A DNA stretch of 64,000 nucleotides from contig QLIY01000612.1 of assembly GCA_003260075.1 (NCBI GenBank), forward strand, positions 35,179 to 99,178, read 5' to 3'. Shown here piece by piece: positions 32,468-44,319 of the stretch. Under the pieces are notes generated by a model that was not told where the DNA came from, did no database searches, and was given only the letters and a program-made list of their open reading frames with translations. How positions within the stretch are numbered: the first letter of the stretch is position 1; each line of letters starts with the position of its first letter. Made by a program: the position numbers and the translations under genes. This DNA comes from Phallusia mammillata. Its lineage: Eukaryota > Chordata > Ascidiacea > Phlebobranchia > Ascidiidae.

Positions 32468-32644
32468 TTAGACGATAACATCCTTGGTTAAAACAGAATC
32501 AGTCGGTTCATATAAAGGAGTATATATATATATTTTGATCGAATATTTCTGAATAACGAATTGATGATGTCACTTGGGCGAAACATATGTTCCTTTATAT
32601 AAACCGACTGTTTCCGTTTTAACCAAGGATTGATTTTATCGTCT
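32468..32644. repeat. Foldback element with about 50-bp arms
   Basis: Arms at about 32468-32519 and 32590-32644 (agacgataa...ccttggttaaaac and its inverse) pair across a loop holding a short TA tract. Non-coding. Confidence 0.7.
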
Positions 32645-33508
32645 ATTGGTGTTGCTGTTTTAACCTACAAGGAAAACGGTGCCACAGTTCAGCAGCCACG
32701 AGGGTATAGAGGTTTCAGACAGGACTCGGAAAACTAAGAAAGCCTTTGTGCGTTTTTGGTTACTGGGTACAGTTTGCATTGCACCAGCGCAGAAATACCA
32801 CGGCTTCACGCGGTCGGTTGGTACTTAAAGCATTTGCCAGAGGAACATCGTTGTACAATTGAGCAGAAGAAATGCCGGCGGCGATTGCACTAAGGAACTC
32901 TTTCTTATTAATAGAGATTCTTGTGCTTTGGCTAGATTTTCGGCGGCTTTAAGTAAGTTCAAATCTTATGAAAGAAGAACAACGACAATTAATGAGTGCA
33001 TCTCGCGTTAAGTCGTCTTTGTATTAGACGGTAGTAACAGAAGTAATGGTGCATTCTTTGACGAAAGTTTTTAATTCGCGTAGATTTTCAGATCTGGGAA
33101 TATAACCTGTAAAGTAGATAAAATACCCAATTTACAAAAATCTTTGTGTGATTTAGCAATATTTTGAATTGTTAAGAGAGGAATTCGTCGAAAAGGGTTG
33201 GGAACTACTGGTGTAGATTTTCAGATATAGACTCATCGGAATTTTGAATGCGACTCACAAGTTGATATCTATAGCAAATACGTTGTTTTTTTCGTGTATT
33301 CGTGCGTCGACGATATCTTGAAAAGAAACGCCATCTTCTATTTGAAGAAACGCATCAGACAAACGACACTTTATATAATCATTCGTACAGAAAATATTCC
33401 TTCTTCGCAAAACGTATTGGAATTTATGCCTCCAATTTTAAATATGCAAAGGTCACCTTGAATTTTTAAGGGCAAACTACTGCTGCTGTTTGATAAAAGC
33501 AGAAAATA

Positions 33509-36500
33509 ATGAGTAAGTTCAAAGTGACTGAAGTTCGTCCCAGTGGAGGCAAAAACATCGCTGAGGTTTTCTGGGATGATGGTCACGTGAGCAGGTACGT
33601 AACAATGCTGCAACACGTCATACGATAACAGAATATTATAAAACCTCAAACCAACCATAATAGCCCTAACCGTCATTACTTTTTTTTCACGGGGTTCGAA
33701 CCCAGGACGCTCCCGGGGACGAATCCCGATCAGGTTTTTTATGTCTGTGCTACATGGGTCAGGCGCGCCAGACCATTCGGCCAAGGCATTTGTAATATTT
33801 GCATGCGCTAGCTACCGGAATTTAGCAAATCTCCCCCCCCCCGAGGTTTTCTGGGATGATGGTCACGTGAGCAGGTACGTAACAATGCTGCAACACGTCA
33901 TACGATAACAGAATATTATAAAACCTCAAACCAACCATAATAGCCCTAACCGTCATTACTTTTTTTTCACGGGGTTCGAACCCAGGACGCTCCCGGGGAC
34001 GAATCCCGATCAGGTTTTTTATGTCTGTGCTACATGGGTCAGGCGCGCCAGACCATTCGGCCAAGGCATTTGTAATATTTGCATGCGCTAGCTACCGGAA
34101 TTTAGCAAATCTGTCTAGTGCAGTGGTTCTCAAACTGTGGTACGCGTACCACTAGTGGTACGTCAGAACTTTTCAGGTGGTACGCGAGTGGATTTCTGTG
34201 ATATACCTACTACCGAATTTAAGCCTGATCCCTAATTTAAGTCCGATATAAAATTGCAACTCAACTGACAAAACTGATCAGCCCTGGTTTGGGCGAAACG
34301 CGTGTTTAGGACATTGTTTTGAAATTGCTAATTATGCTAACCATCTATTTAAACAGGGTTTAGGTGGTACGCAGCAATATAAAAAGTTGTCAGGTGGTAC
34401 GCGATCCGCAAAAGATTGAGAACCACTGGTCTAGTGTAACCGAAATTAGTTAGGTGATCCCGAATTTGGCCTAGGATTTTTTGGGAAAGGCGAGATGGTT
34501 ATCTTTTACTAAATAAAACAAGCTTACCCAACCCTAACCACAATTATAGCAGGATCATCGCCCCTAACTTGGTAAATACCAGGTCACCCTGCTCTAACGG
34601 TTTACCGCTAAAGCCAAAGTTGAGATGGTCACACCGAACAGGGCCTCAACTAAAACAAGTTTAATAAAATATACGAAGGCGATAACATCAGCTTACGACC
34701 AAGCGCCTTTCAACGTTCCAATACAATACGACACAATACCAAATCACAACGCTACCACGTTTTTCCACCGCACCCGCAACACGAGGCCCAAGCGAGAACT
34801 GCCCCAAAACGAAAACGAAACATGGCAGTCACAGAGTCACGTGGTCGGAGCACCCAATTACACTGCACAAGCGCGACACGTCGACGTCTAATCATTGGTG
34901 CGAGACAGCAATTCATTAAGGAAGCGAATGGAGCGGTACATGAGAACACGCAAATACAAAAGTGAAATGCAAATGCAAACAAATACCAAGTTAAATAAAA
35001 ATGTATGTGGTAAATATTAACAAAAGTGTGTGGTAAATATTAACAACGTGTAAACAACTATTACCATTGACAAAACAAGTTACATATAAACAAAGAGTGT
35101 GGACAATCATGAGAAATACAACTGTGAAAATAAAGCAACGAACCTTTGAAACCTTAACTATTAAAAGTGCATAAATAGGATAAATAAATATCTCTACCCA
35201 AATAAGGACAGTGCAGAACGCTGTTCTGTTGTTAATAGAGCAACGAAAAATATTAAGCGGAAATTATTTTGTGAGCTGCGTGACATTTACAAATCGTTGT
35301 TGTTTTTGGAACTGTGATAATGATGGCTGTCTGGTACAAAGTGAAAGAGTGTTTTACATATATTGCGAATTGCCAGAATTGGTAGTTCTAATTTTATTTA
35401 AAACACAAAAATACACTGGAGAGTTGTGTGAAGCGCAGACGTTTCAATTTTTTTTGTCATTAACATTAAAGTTGTTTGAGCTTGCTTTTTTATACTAGCA
35501 TAACCTGCAATGTAAGAGTATCTCTATTCATAGGCAATATGTTTTTTGATGAAAGGATCAAAACTTAGTCTATGTTTAGCGACAAAAGGTGAAGCAGAAT
35601 AAGCTGTATGTGTCACCATGCAAATTGTTAATACAACCAGATCTTAATTAGAATTAGCCCTGCATCCTCACAGTTTTGGACCACCCTCAGCTAATCTTTG
35701 GAAAAAGTTGCATAAATTTCTTTTCTACAAAACGTACGTCTTTTTTTTACCTTCAACCCCATATGAAGACCACCTTGCATTGTTAAGGGCAAACTACTGC
35801 TGCTGTGTGATAAAAGCAAAAAATAATGAGTAAGTTTAAAGTGACTGAAGTTCGTCCCAGTAGATGCAAAAACATCGCTGAGGTTTTCTGGGAGGATGGT
35901 CACGTGAGCAGGTGCGTAACAATGCTGTAACACGTCATACAAAGCCTGTCGAATTTTTCTTTGGAATGAGATATTGTTACTTTGACTTATGACCTCCAGC
36001 CACAAAATGTTGATTTTCTTTTATTTCTTGATGACACAAAAATTGCTCAAAAAAATACTTCCAATAGCTTGTAAACTTCTTTGAAAACTTACCAAAGTAA
36101 AACTGGCGCACAAGTTGGCACAACGCAGTGTAAGTGTTCAAAACTTGTTTCGAAGTTTGTAAACAGTAATGTTAATGAAGAACAATATATGGTGTCAACA
36201 TTTTACAATCGTATTGTTTTCTATCCAACGTCAGATGCTTCAGAGCACTCCATACGCCTCCAAAGTTGCCGAAACCTATAACTCTTGTTTCTGTATAAAT
36301 GACGCGAAATCACATTTCTGACTTTTCACAATCTCGTATTTCTTGGTAACAAAGATTTGGCGATTTCAAAATAAGCAATTTAGGTCAAAACGGCAACAAA
36401 TTCTTACCCAAGACAAGCAAATACCTCGCAGATAAAACGGTTCCTGTTGCAATTGCCATACAGAAGTAAACAGGAACCGACATGACTCAATATTCAGTTT

Positions 36501-37135
36501 TTGGAAATTGTAGCCAATTTTCTTACAGGTCTATTTCGGTTTTCTTATTTTGTCACCGTACCTCTTCATTGTTTTCATTCTTTTTCGTTGTGGTACCTTA
36601 ATTATTATTGTATTGTGGCACCAGAGACTACTCTCTGGTGGCACCTTCACCGTTTTTTCCTAAATGGCAATTGTTAAGCGTTGATTGCGCCGGAATGTGC
36701 CTTCCTGTTCAACATGCCTCTACGGGGACTGTAGAAATGTGGTGGTGTTGGTATGAGTTGCCCGTTGAACGTTGTACGTTGCTTGATTTTTATGCTGTTT
36801 CAAATCCAAGTGATCGCCCATGAATTAAACCAGTGCGCGATATCTTTGGCTTCAGTGGTGTGTCGTTGTTGCGAGTTGGTACTCGGGTTTAATGGCAAGG
36901 ATGATATCGCCACCCAAAGTCTCTAGTCCGGGGCTGTCGAAATAGTTCCGTAACAGCATAGTTTAACACAGGGTTGTTATATGGTTCAAGCTTTTTCAGT
37001 CGTATTCAGGCTGCATTCAGAAATACCTTCAATCTTGTAGTTGCAAGACGGACGTGTATATAAACTGCATGCGTACAATATGGCCCACTGGCAGAGAGGG
37101 GATAGTTGATATAAGAACTGATAATGTTGTAAGGG

Positions 37136-37174
<39 letters not shown>

Positions 37175-40100
37175 TATATACATTATGAATATAATGTAAC
37201 TTTTTGGCCTTTAACGCAGTACCGGACCCTTGAGCTTATTTTCAAGTGCAGCAACACAAACATTTCATGTATTTCAGCTTCCACACAATCTGGTTGCGTT
37301 GCAACTGCCGATGCAGCGTTTGTTGCCGAACAATCGTCGGTCAGGCGTTGGTGGAGCGAAGCAAGTTGTCATGCCAACTGCTCGTAAGTGAAGCTACGAT
37401 CCACGACGAGGGAGGTAAGTTTACTGAACGTGCGCAACACAACGACGTGATTGTGTCCCAAAACTAAATTTAAACTGACATCGAATTTGACGCAAACTCA
37501 ATCTGTGCGATTAACATTTAGAGACTTTTTTAATATATTTATGATATATTCGATACTATACCGCTACATCGTTCCAACAATTATTCGTCAAACCGGCGCT
37601 CGGCTCAATTGTAAAGTCGGGTCGAGTTTGGGCTAGAGTTTCAACTAAACAGGTTTGATTCTGGCCTGACTTCAGACTAGGCATCATTTTTGCCACATCA
37701 GTTACACCTGTTTATATCCACTTAATCTTTTACGTGACTCAAGTGGATATAAACAGGTGTAATTGATGTGGCCCTTCATATTACTGATGATGGCATGAGC
37801 ATTTGACGAAACGTTTAAACAATAAAGCAGTCTTCAACCTTTTTGGGCTTGGTGAACCCTTAAAGTTGTTGTGACGAACTCATGCACCCTGTTTACTTAA
37901 AAAGGTTAACTGAGATAAAAGCGATATGAAAAATCATTATGCATATCATCATGTCAATCAAACCGAGCGGAGCTCGCAAAAATTGCTTGTGTTGCTACCA
38001 ATACTCCAAGCATATGTTCGCGAATTTTCTGTGAAACACCGGAGAAAAAGCCAAAACTCGATGTCCTAATACAACCCGACTGTAACGCAGACACTATCAA
38101 ACTTGACACGGGGATAAAACATTAAAAAAGTTTACTTTGGCTCACATCATTTGAAACCTACATCTTTTTTCTAATATCCTGACAGTCAAATATTAATGGT
38201 TCATTAAAAGTTTGTGATGCACTTTTGTATACCCCTTCGCACTGGTGCACCCCATGCATATTTTGGTGCACCCTAGGGTGCACCGTGCACACCGGTTGAA
38301 GAGCACTGCAATAAAGCATGTCGCTTTTTACGTCTATTTGGGCCGGTATTTTTATCATTAAATGTTCGAAAGGCTAATCGTTTTCCAATGACTAAGCATC
38401 AGTAAGTAACAGAATTTTTTATTCCAGCCAAGATCAACTTCAAACTTGCTCCTGAGACTGACCACGTGACCGTGATGACTTCTGATTGGCTGAGAAGCGC
38501 GTGCTATTGTGACGCGTGCATCAGTGAAATGTTGGATGAGAGAGAGATGAAGTTTCATCTGCCGAGCGAAAGTCAACTTCCCGTTGCCGAATACGAACAA
38601 CTCGACACCGACAAAGGAATGTTCGAGTATGCATTATGACGTCACTTATATGACAAAACAATGAAACAATTATTATGTACACTTATGTTTAACTGTTTGT
38701 GTTGTTGGGCGTTTACAGACTTATTGGAACGGTTTTCGACCGCGGGTTTGTCGTTGTGAAAAATGTTCCTAGAGAGGACGGATCTGTTGTAAAGGTACAC
38801 TTTACCCCCTTATAAAGTACCCTACGTGCAATGCAATTGTATCAACAATATTGTTCAAATGATGGCTTATCGACTTTTTGGTGGTTTTGGTTTTGATAAA
38901 ACTGCTTTATACGCCTGTTTTGTAGCGATATCAATTTCCTGCTTCCAACGAAATAAATAGCCCAGTTATATCTTTTATTGAAAGTAACATATTGAAAGCT
39001 GGGAATTATGTTGCATGACCAATATTTGTTTGTTTTTTCAGACTGGAAAAAGGATGGCGCCTCTTATTGGAGGAGTTTGTGGAGAGGTTAGTTTTCTGTT
39101 CTGTTTCAATTATTTCAACAGAAAACTTGTATATTGTTCTCATACACATTTTATTCTTCATCTCTTCAGAAGTTTGACGTGGTTGACGTGCAAAGCACAG
39201 AGCATGCCGCCTATACTTCATCAGGCCTCCCTTTCCACGCCGACCAGTGCATATACGAGGCTCCTGAAGGCATACTGCTCCTACACGCCCTCAGGTGAGC
39301 AAAGTTTCTTTGAATCAAAATCGGGCTTAAAGCAATTGCTTAATATTCTCGTTTTATTTGCTTGAAAAAAATTAAATCTAGTGAAAAGAGAAATATTGTG
39401 GAAAATGTAGACACAGACTAATGTGGCTTGATCAAACTTGTACATAGCGAAATACACTCTATTGCAACGTTTTAAGAAGAGCTGTAGTCATAAGTGCTAT
39501 CACCTTGCAGTGGTAATAAACACAACGGTTGTTAAAAACTAAATACTTCCCTTACACAAGCTGTCAAATTCAGTTTATCTGCAATTAAAAGCTATAAACT
39601 TAAAAGTGATATTTGGCTTACATAAAATCATCGAGCCAATAAATGATAAGCTGTAGACATGCACACTGTTTTGACCTGTAATGTCTCATCAGTGCAGCTG
39701 GTGACATGAGCTGATGCCATCTTATGGCACTCCAGTTTGTTGGGAACCTGCTCAAAGCCACAACTGGGCATTAACGACAGAACTACTGTATGCAGCTTAT
39801 CCAATTTGTTTTACATTTTCCAACGCCACGGTTCATTAGGTTTGATGACGTAGTTGAAGGTGGCAACTCGCTATTGGTCGATATGTTCCACGTGATCGAC
39901 ATTCTGCGAAAACAGTCGCCCGACGATTTCCGGGTTTTGTCACGTGTTCCCGTTACTTTCTCCACTATCGATTACAATGCACAGCTCCCGGGCCACGTGA
40001 TCACCAGGAAACCAATCATATCGCTCGATTACGACGACAAGGTGGGTGTGGCGGAGGTGTGGGCAATGTCTTGTTGCAGAGATGAAAGTGGGCCCTGTAT

Positions 40101-40277
40101 TTTATTTCGAACCCTGATTTTTGATTTAAAGTCTGAATTACAGAAAATAGTTGACTTTTCTGAATAAACAAATGTGGCCTACACAAAAAACTTTGTAAGT
40201 TGTTCATTAATAGTAGTCCAAACGATTTGCGAGTTACTTTTTAAATACATATTGACGTAATAACTGATTTAATAACA

Positions 40278-40318
<41 letters not shown>

Positions 40319-41817
40319 ATCGGTCTGTTTTGTGACTAGGTTCAAATCAGCTGTCACAAGCAAGCCACAGTAACGAACAAAAATGTTGGGACGCAAAGTC
40401 AATACCATTTTGACACAATAAGTAAATTTGCAAGCGACGTTTTGAAGATTGTCGACCCCTGCTTGCAAATGTACGTCTGTGCGCAACAAACCAATGTGTA
40501 CAGCCCTCATGCGCACAAGTGCAAAATATCAAAACTGCTTTAAAATATTGAAGAAAAGTCCAAGGATTTTTGATACTTCTTTCAGGTTGTGGGATTCAAT
40601 TGGAGCCCTGGCACAGAAGATACTTTACGAGTCCATCAAGACGATGTCGAACCCTTCTACAAAGCTTACATGAGATTAGAAAAGCTCATAAACGACCCTA
40701 AGAATCAAGTTAGTTTATGCATCTGTTGCTGTATAAACATTGATCTTGAACTGCGATAATCATAAGTTTTATCTGCAAACTTTGTTAAAAATGAAAGTTT
40801 GTAGGTGGTTTTGTGAATGAATGAATTAATGTCAACAATTAAAAGATTGCTCTTGTGATAAGTTATTATGTCGTCCTCTCTGCCGCTAACACTAACTTCT
40901 GTGCACAAAGCGCCACTTTCCTCCCCAGCACCAAGTAGAGAGTCAGTTTCCTCTTGAAATCAATGGTGGGATTCAATTGTTTTGTCAGCCGGTTCTGTGA
41001 CAAAAGTCATATTTTTCAGCCGGTTCTGTTACAAAAAGTCCATTGACTCAGCCGATTCTGTTACAAAAATCCATTGACAGTAACCAGTAATGCTAACCAG
41101 TCGGTTTTGTTACAAAAAGTCCATTGACAGTAACCAGTAATGCTAACCGGTTCGCTGATCTCAAAGTCAATTGACAGTAACCAGTAATGCTAACTGGTTC
41201 GCTGATCTCATAAAATTTCGAGTCAAAAAAACACATAAAAATGAATAAAACCAAATCACCTTTTCGCTTCGTTAGATTTGTTTACGCCTTGCATTTCGAG
41301 GTGTCTTTTCAAATCTCCAAATTCTGTTCTTCAGTTTAAATTTCGTCTGAGATCGGGCGACATGTTGTGTATAAACAACCGTCGAATGGTTCATTCAAGA
41401 GAGGGTTTCAAGAGGAACGGTGGTGTCAGACACATGCAGGTGGGGCTAGAGAGCGAACACTTTTAACGAATGCATCAAAAAATCTAGGAAGTGCAAACTG
41501 TTTCAACCCATAAGTGTATTTTACTTTTTGTTACAAAATGTTGTGTGATGAAAAGCCAGTAAAAAATGTCAATTTGTTAATCCGGTTAATTGCAACAAAC
41601 AACTTGGTTAATTGAATTGCTATTAACCGGATTCCACTGCATTCGTTACGTTCAACCTTGCATACAATTATTTGATTATGACACACAGTGAAAAAACTTT
41701 ATTTTTCAGGTTTGTTACATAAATATTGAGGACCTGCGCAGCAAGTATATGGTTCTCGGTAGAAAACTAAATCGACCAGTGGTGGCGCCAAAGATCGGAA
41801 ACTGCAGCAGTATTTAA
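33509..41817 (+). CDS. BBOX1: Gamma-butyrobetaine dioxygenase-like, copy B (complete)
   Basis: Ten exons: 33509-33594, 37278-37414, 38428-38626, 38719-38794, 39042-39086, 39170-39294, 39840-40041, 40586-40708, 41335-41439, 41710-41817, giving 401 residues (human BBOX1 is 387). The family hydroxylates gamma-butyrobetaine to carnitine with Fe(II), 2-oxoglutarate and O2. The N-terminal zinc module shows C39-x-C41-x-x-C44 and His87. The catalytic domain has the iron triad His204-x-Asp206 (PFHADQ) and His351 (RMVHSREGF), plus Arg363 for 2-oxoglutarate (GGVRHMQ). All positions lie within a few residues of human BBOX1. CxCxxC favours BBOX1 over the related trimethyllysine dioxygenase. Another first exon (35826) and another last exon (42944) flank the copy. 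Intron 1 holds a 270-bp duplication, a SINE and a MITE. Confidence 0.88.
33563..34112. repeat. 270-bp duplication separated by exactly ten C
   Basis: Bases 33563-33832 and 33843-34112 appear identical and of equal length, with C x10 (33833-33842) between. Each unit contains the last 32 bases of the copy B first exon, its donor and the SINE-like unit. Most likely an assembly join. The second partial first exon lacks an ATG. Confidence 0.85.
33681..34065 (-). repeat. tRNA-derived SINE-like units, copies 2 and 3
   Basis: Units at 33681-33785 and 33961-34065, minus strand, with A-box-like TGGCCGAATGG, B-box-like GGTTCGAACCC and a terminal A-run. The two are the same unit seen twice because of the surrounding 270-bp duplication. 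Confidence 0.55.
34121..34428. mobile_element. hAT-type MITE (CAGTGGTTCTCAAAC ends)
   Basis: Ends CAGTGGTTCTCAAAC and TTGAGAACCACTG with a perfect 8-bp target duplication, gtctagtg. The interior repeats ggtggtacgcg words. Confidence 0.9.
35826..35911 (+). CDS. BBOX1: Alternative or duplicated first exon of the dioxygenase, copy B
   Basis: An 86-base exon starting with ATG and ending in a GT donor. It is in the same phase as 33509-33594 and homologous through its upstream leader. It encodes MSKFKVTEVRPSRCKNIAEV then FWEDGHVS, differing from the other first exon at a few residues. Located between the first and second exons of copy B, it could be an alternative promoter and start, or a remnant of another duplicated gene. 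Confidence 0.65.
37138..37180. repeat. TA microsatellite
   Basis: Run of TA dinucleotides in intron 1 of dioxygenase copy B. Confidence 0.85.
37692..37772. repeat. Foldback with 32-bp arms
   Basis: Arms 37692-37723 and 37741-37772 (tacacctgtttatatccactt and inverse) are almost perfectly complementary around a 17-base loop. It lies in intron 2 of dioxygenase copy B, next to a MITE. Confidence 0.8.
37828..38308. mobile_element. hAT-type MITE in intron 2 of dioxygenase copy B
   Basis: Ends CAGTCTTCAACC and GGTTGAAGAGCACTG with a perfect 8-bp target duplication, caataaag. No transposase. Confidence 0.87.
40276..40316. repeat. ACGC microsatellite
   Basis: About ten ACGC units in intron 7 of dioxygenase copy B. 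Confidence 0.9.
40958..41222. mobile_element. CAGTGGTGGGATTCA family MITE, truncated and internally duplicated
   Basis: Starts with a degraded family end (aatggtgggattcaatt) and has several repeats of the ccattgacagtaaccagt segment. It lacks the right terminal repeat. Lies in intron 8 of dioxygenase copy B. Confidence 0.7.
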
Positions 41818-42134
41818 ACTTCAACTGGGGAGCCAGGATTTTATGTTCTTTGACCTAACTTTTGGATTTTTTGACAAATTTAACTAGTTTGTTTCACAAT
41901 GCAATTGTGTGTAATCTTGCCATATGTGCTATTTGAATCAAACAGAATCTGACGATGCGAAAGAAATATTTTTGTTTCGTAAATGAACGATTTAACTTAT
42001 GCTGACACTATACGCCGCTCTTGTTGTGTAATTTGTATATATGTTGCACTATGTTGTATTTTAACTAAAATTATAAAATAGCTCAAGGTTTGAGAGTGTG
42101 TTTAACTTGCCAACGTGTTTAGGTAACAAAGAAA

Positions 42135-42303
42135 CAGTGGTGGGATTCAAATTTTTTGTCAGCCGGTTTTGTCACAAAGTCATATTTTTCAGCCGGTTCT
42201 GTTACATAAAGTCCACCAGTAGTGCTAACCGGTTCGCTGATCTCATAAAATTTCGTGAAGCGGTTCTATAGAACCGGTGCGAACCGGCTGAATCCCACCA
42301 CTG
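42135..42303. mobile_element. CAGTGGTGGGATTCA family MITE, complete
   Basis: Both ends intact (CAGTGGTGGGATTCAAA and GAATCCCACCACTG). Target duplication not clear. Lies between the two alternative last exons of the dioxygenase. Confidence 0.85.
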
Positions 42304-42943
42304 AATAGAATTCATTTAAATGTTACACAAGGTTCAACCATGCTATGAATAAACATCAATTGGTGTATTGCGATGGAAACAAGTTTGACAAACGCAACAT
42401 TTACAGTAAAGTCTAAAAAATGAACTGAAGTAATGAAAGAAAAGTAACAGATGGAATAGAAAACAAAAAGAAAAAAAAAAAAAAATGTTATTCTGTTCTA
42501 GTAAATTTAATTGCTGTACCCAGTGATTCGGCTAAATTGTGTTAGGCCTACAACAGAATAGTTGTGTTGCAATATGTTCTTAGATCTGTGGGTTTTAAGG
42601 TTTCCATCGGTTTCATTGCTCACTGACGAACAACATGCCTACGTTACATCTAGATTTACCAGCCAAACAACGAATCTTTGTTGGCAGCAAAAACTTATGG
42701 TCAAAAGCACAAAATGAGATAGAAACCTGGGATGTAACTTGTTGGGTTTCGACCAAAGGCTGAAGAATATTACAGGGGTTGTTGTATTTTTTAAAAAGAC
42801 ACAGTGACCGGAGGGATAAAAATGGTAATATGTCCCGCTGTTGTCATTCAGTAACGAAAAAGTTTCAATTAGATACAGAATCCGGTTAATTGCAAGAAAT
42901 AGTTTGGCATATAAATATTTGTTAAAAATTAATCTATTTTCAG

Positions 42944-43051
42944 GCTTGTTACATAAATATTGAGGATCTTCGCAGCAAGTATATGGTTCTCGGTAGAAAA
43001 CTGAATCGACCAGTAGTGGCGCCAAAGATTGGAAACTGCAGCAGTATTTAA
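42944..43051 (+). CDS. BBOX1: Extra terminal exon of the dioxygenase
   Basis: A second intact copy of exon 10, with acceptor, 35 codons and TAA, 1.1 kb beyond the last exon of copy B. It encodes ACYINIEDLRSKYMVLGRKL and the same GNCSSI tail. Its flanking intron and 3' sequence resemble copy A (31700-31980) more than copy B. It could be an alternative last exon of copy B, or the remnant of a deleted fourth copy. Confidence 0.65.
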   Translation, partial: ACYINIEDLRSKYMVLGRKLNRPVVAPKIGNCSSI

Positions 43052-44319
43052 ATTTCAACTGGGGAGCAGAAATTTATATTCTTTAACCTCAAATTTTAGA
43101 TTACAAATTTTCACCATATGTTTCTTCTTGAATTGTGCTGTTTGTGACGCTTCAATAATACACTATGACCTCACAATGCAATTGTGTCTGCTCTGTGTTA
43201 TATATTCTATTGTTGCACTGATGGTGTATTGCAAATTAAAATCATTACATATCTTAAGGTTTTTTTTTATTGTGGTTACCTTGCCCACGTGTTTAGGTAA
43301 CATAGAAGTCATTTAAACGTTACACGATGTTCAACCATATTATGATTAAACAACAGTGGGTGTATTGCGATGAAAATAAGTTTGACAAATGAAACATGTA
43401 CAGTAGAGTTAAAAAATGAACTGATTCAGGGGATTGTCAGTTTCATTCACAATCTTATCTTCGACCAAAGACATCTCATCTTCCGGTGAACTGAACTCAC
43501 GGAAGCCATCGAGGTTCCAGACAGGACTCCGCGAGGTAAACTATAAGAAAGCGTTCGTGCGGCGTTCGGTTAGTGGCGTTGCACAGTATGCATTGCACCA
43601 TAGCAGAAATAACACGGCTTCGCCCGCGGTCTCACTTCCCAGAGAAATAGCGTTGTACAATTAGCAGAGTAGGCGCCGGCGGCGGTTTCAATAAGGGACG
43701 CTTTTCCATAATTAGCGTTGTTGTTGTGCTTTGGTTAGATTTTCGGCGGCTTTAAGCAAGTTTAAATCTTGGAATTCCCAAAAGACGCGGCGTAATCGAA
43801 AGAAGAACAACGACCATTAATAAGCGCATCTCGCGTTAAGTCGACTTTGTATTAGACGGTTGTCACAGAAGTAATAGTGCATTTTTGACGAGAGTTTTTA
43901 ATTCGCGTAGTTTTTCAGATCTTGGAATCTAACCAGTGAAGTTGATAAATTACCCATTTTTGAACGATCTTTGTGTGATTTAGCATCTCTATAGTATATC
44001 AGAGAGTAATAAATAAGGTTTTTGAATTGTTTAGAGAAGAATTCATCGAAAAAGTTTTGAAACTACTGGCGCAGATATTCAGATATAGAATCTTCGGAAT
44101 TTGGAATGCGACCCATAAGTAGATATCTAACAAATACGTTGTTCTTCATTTTCGCTTTGGTGCGTCGACGATATTTTGAAAAGAACCGTCATCTTCTAGT
44201 TAAGTAAACGCATCAGACCAAAACGTATTGGAATTTGTGTATCCAACCCTAAATATACAAAGGTCACCTTGCATTGTTAAGGGCAAACCACTGCTGCACT
44301 GTAATATCAGCAGAAAATA

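Noticed and set aside
35211-35498. 95-residue open frame in intron 1 of dioxygenase copy B
   Set aside because: No domain, AT-rich, no splice support; intronic noise.
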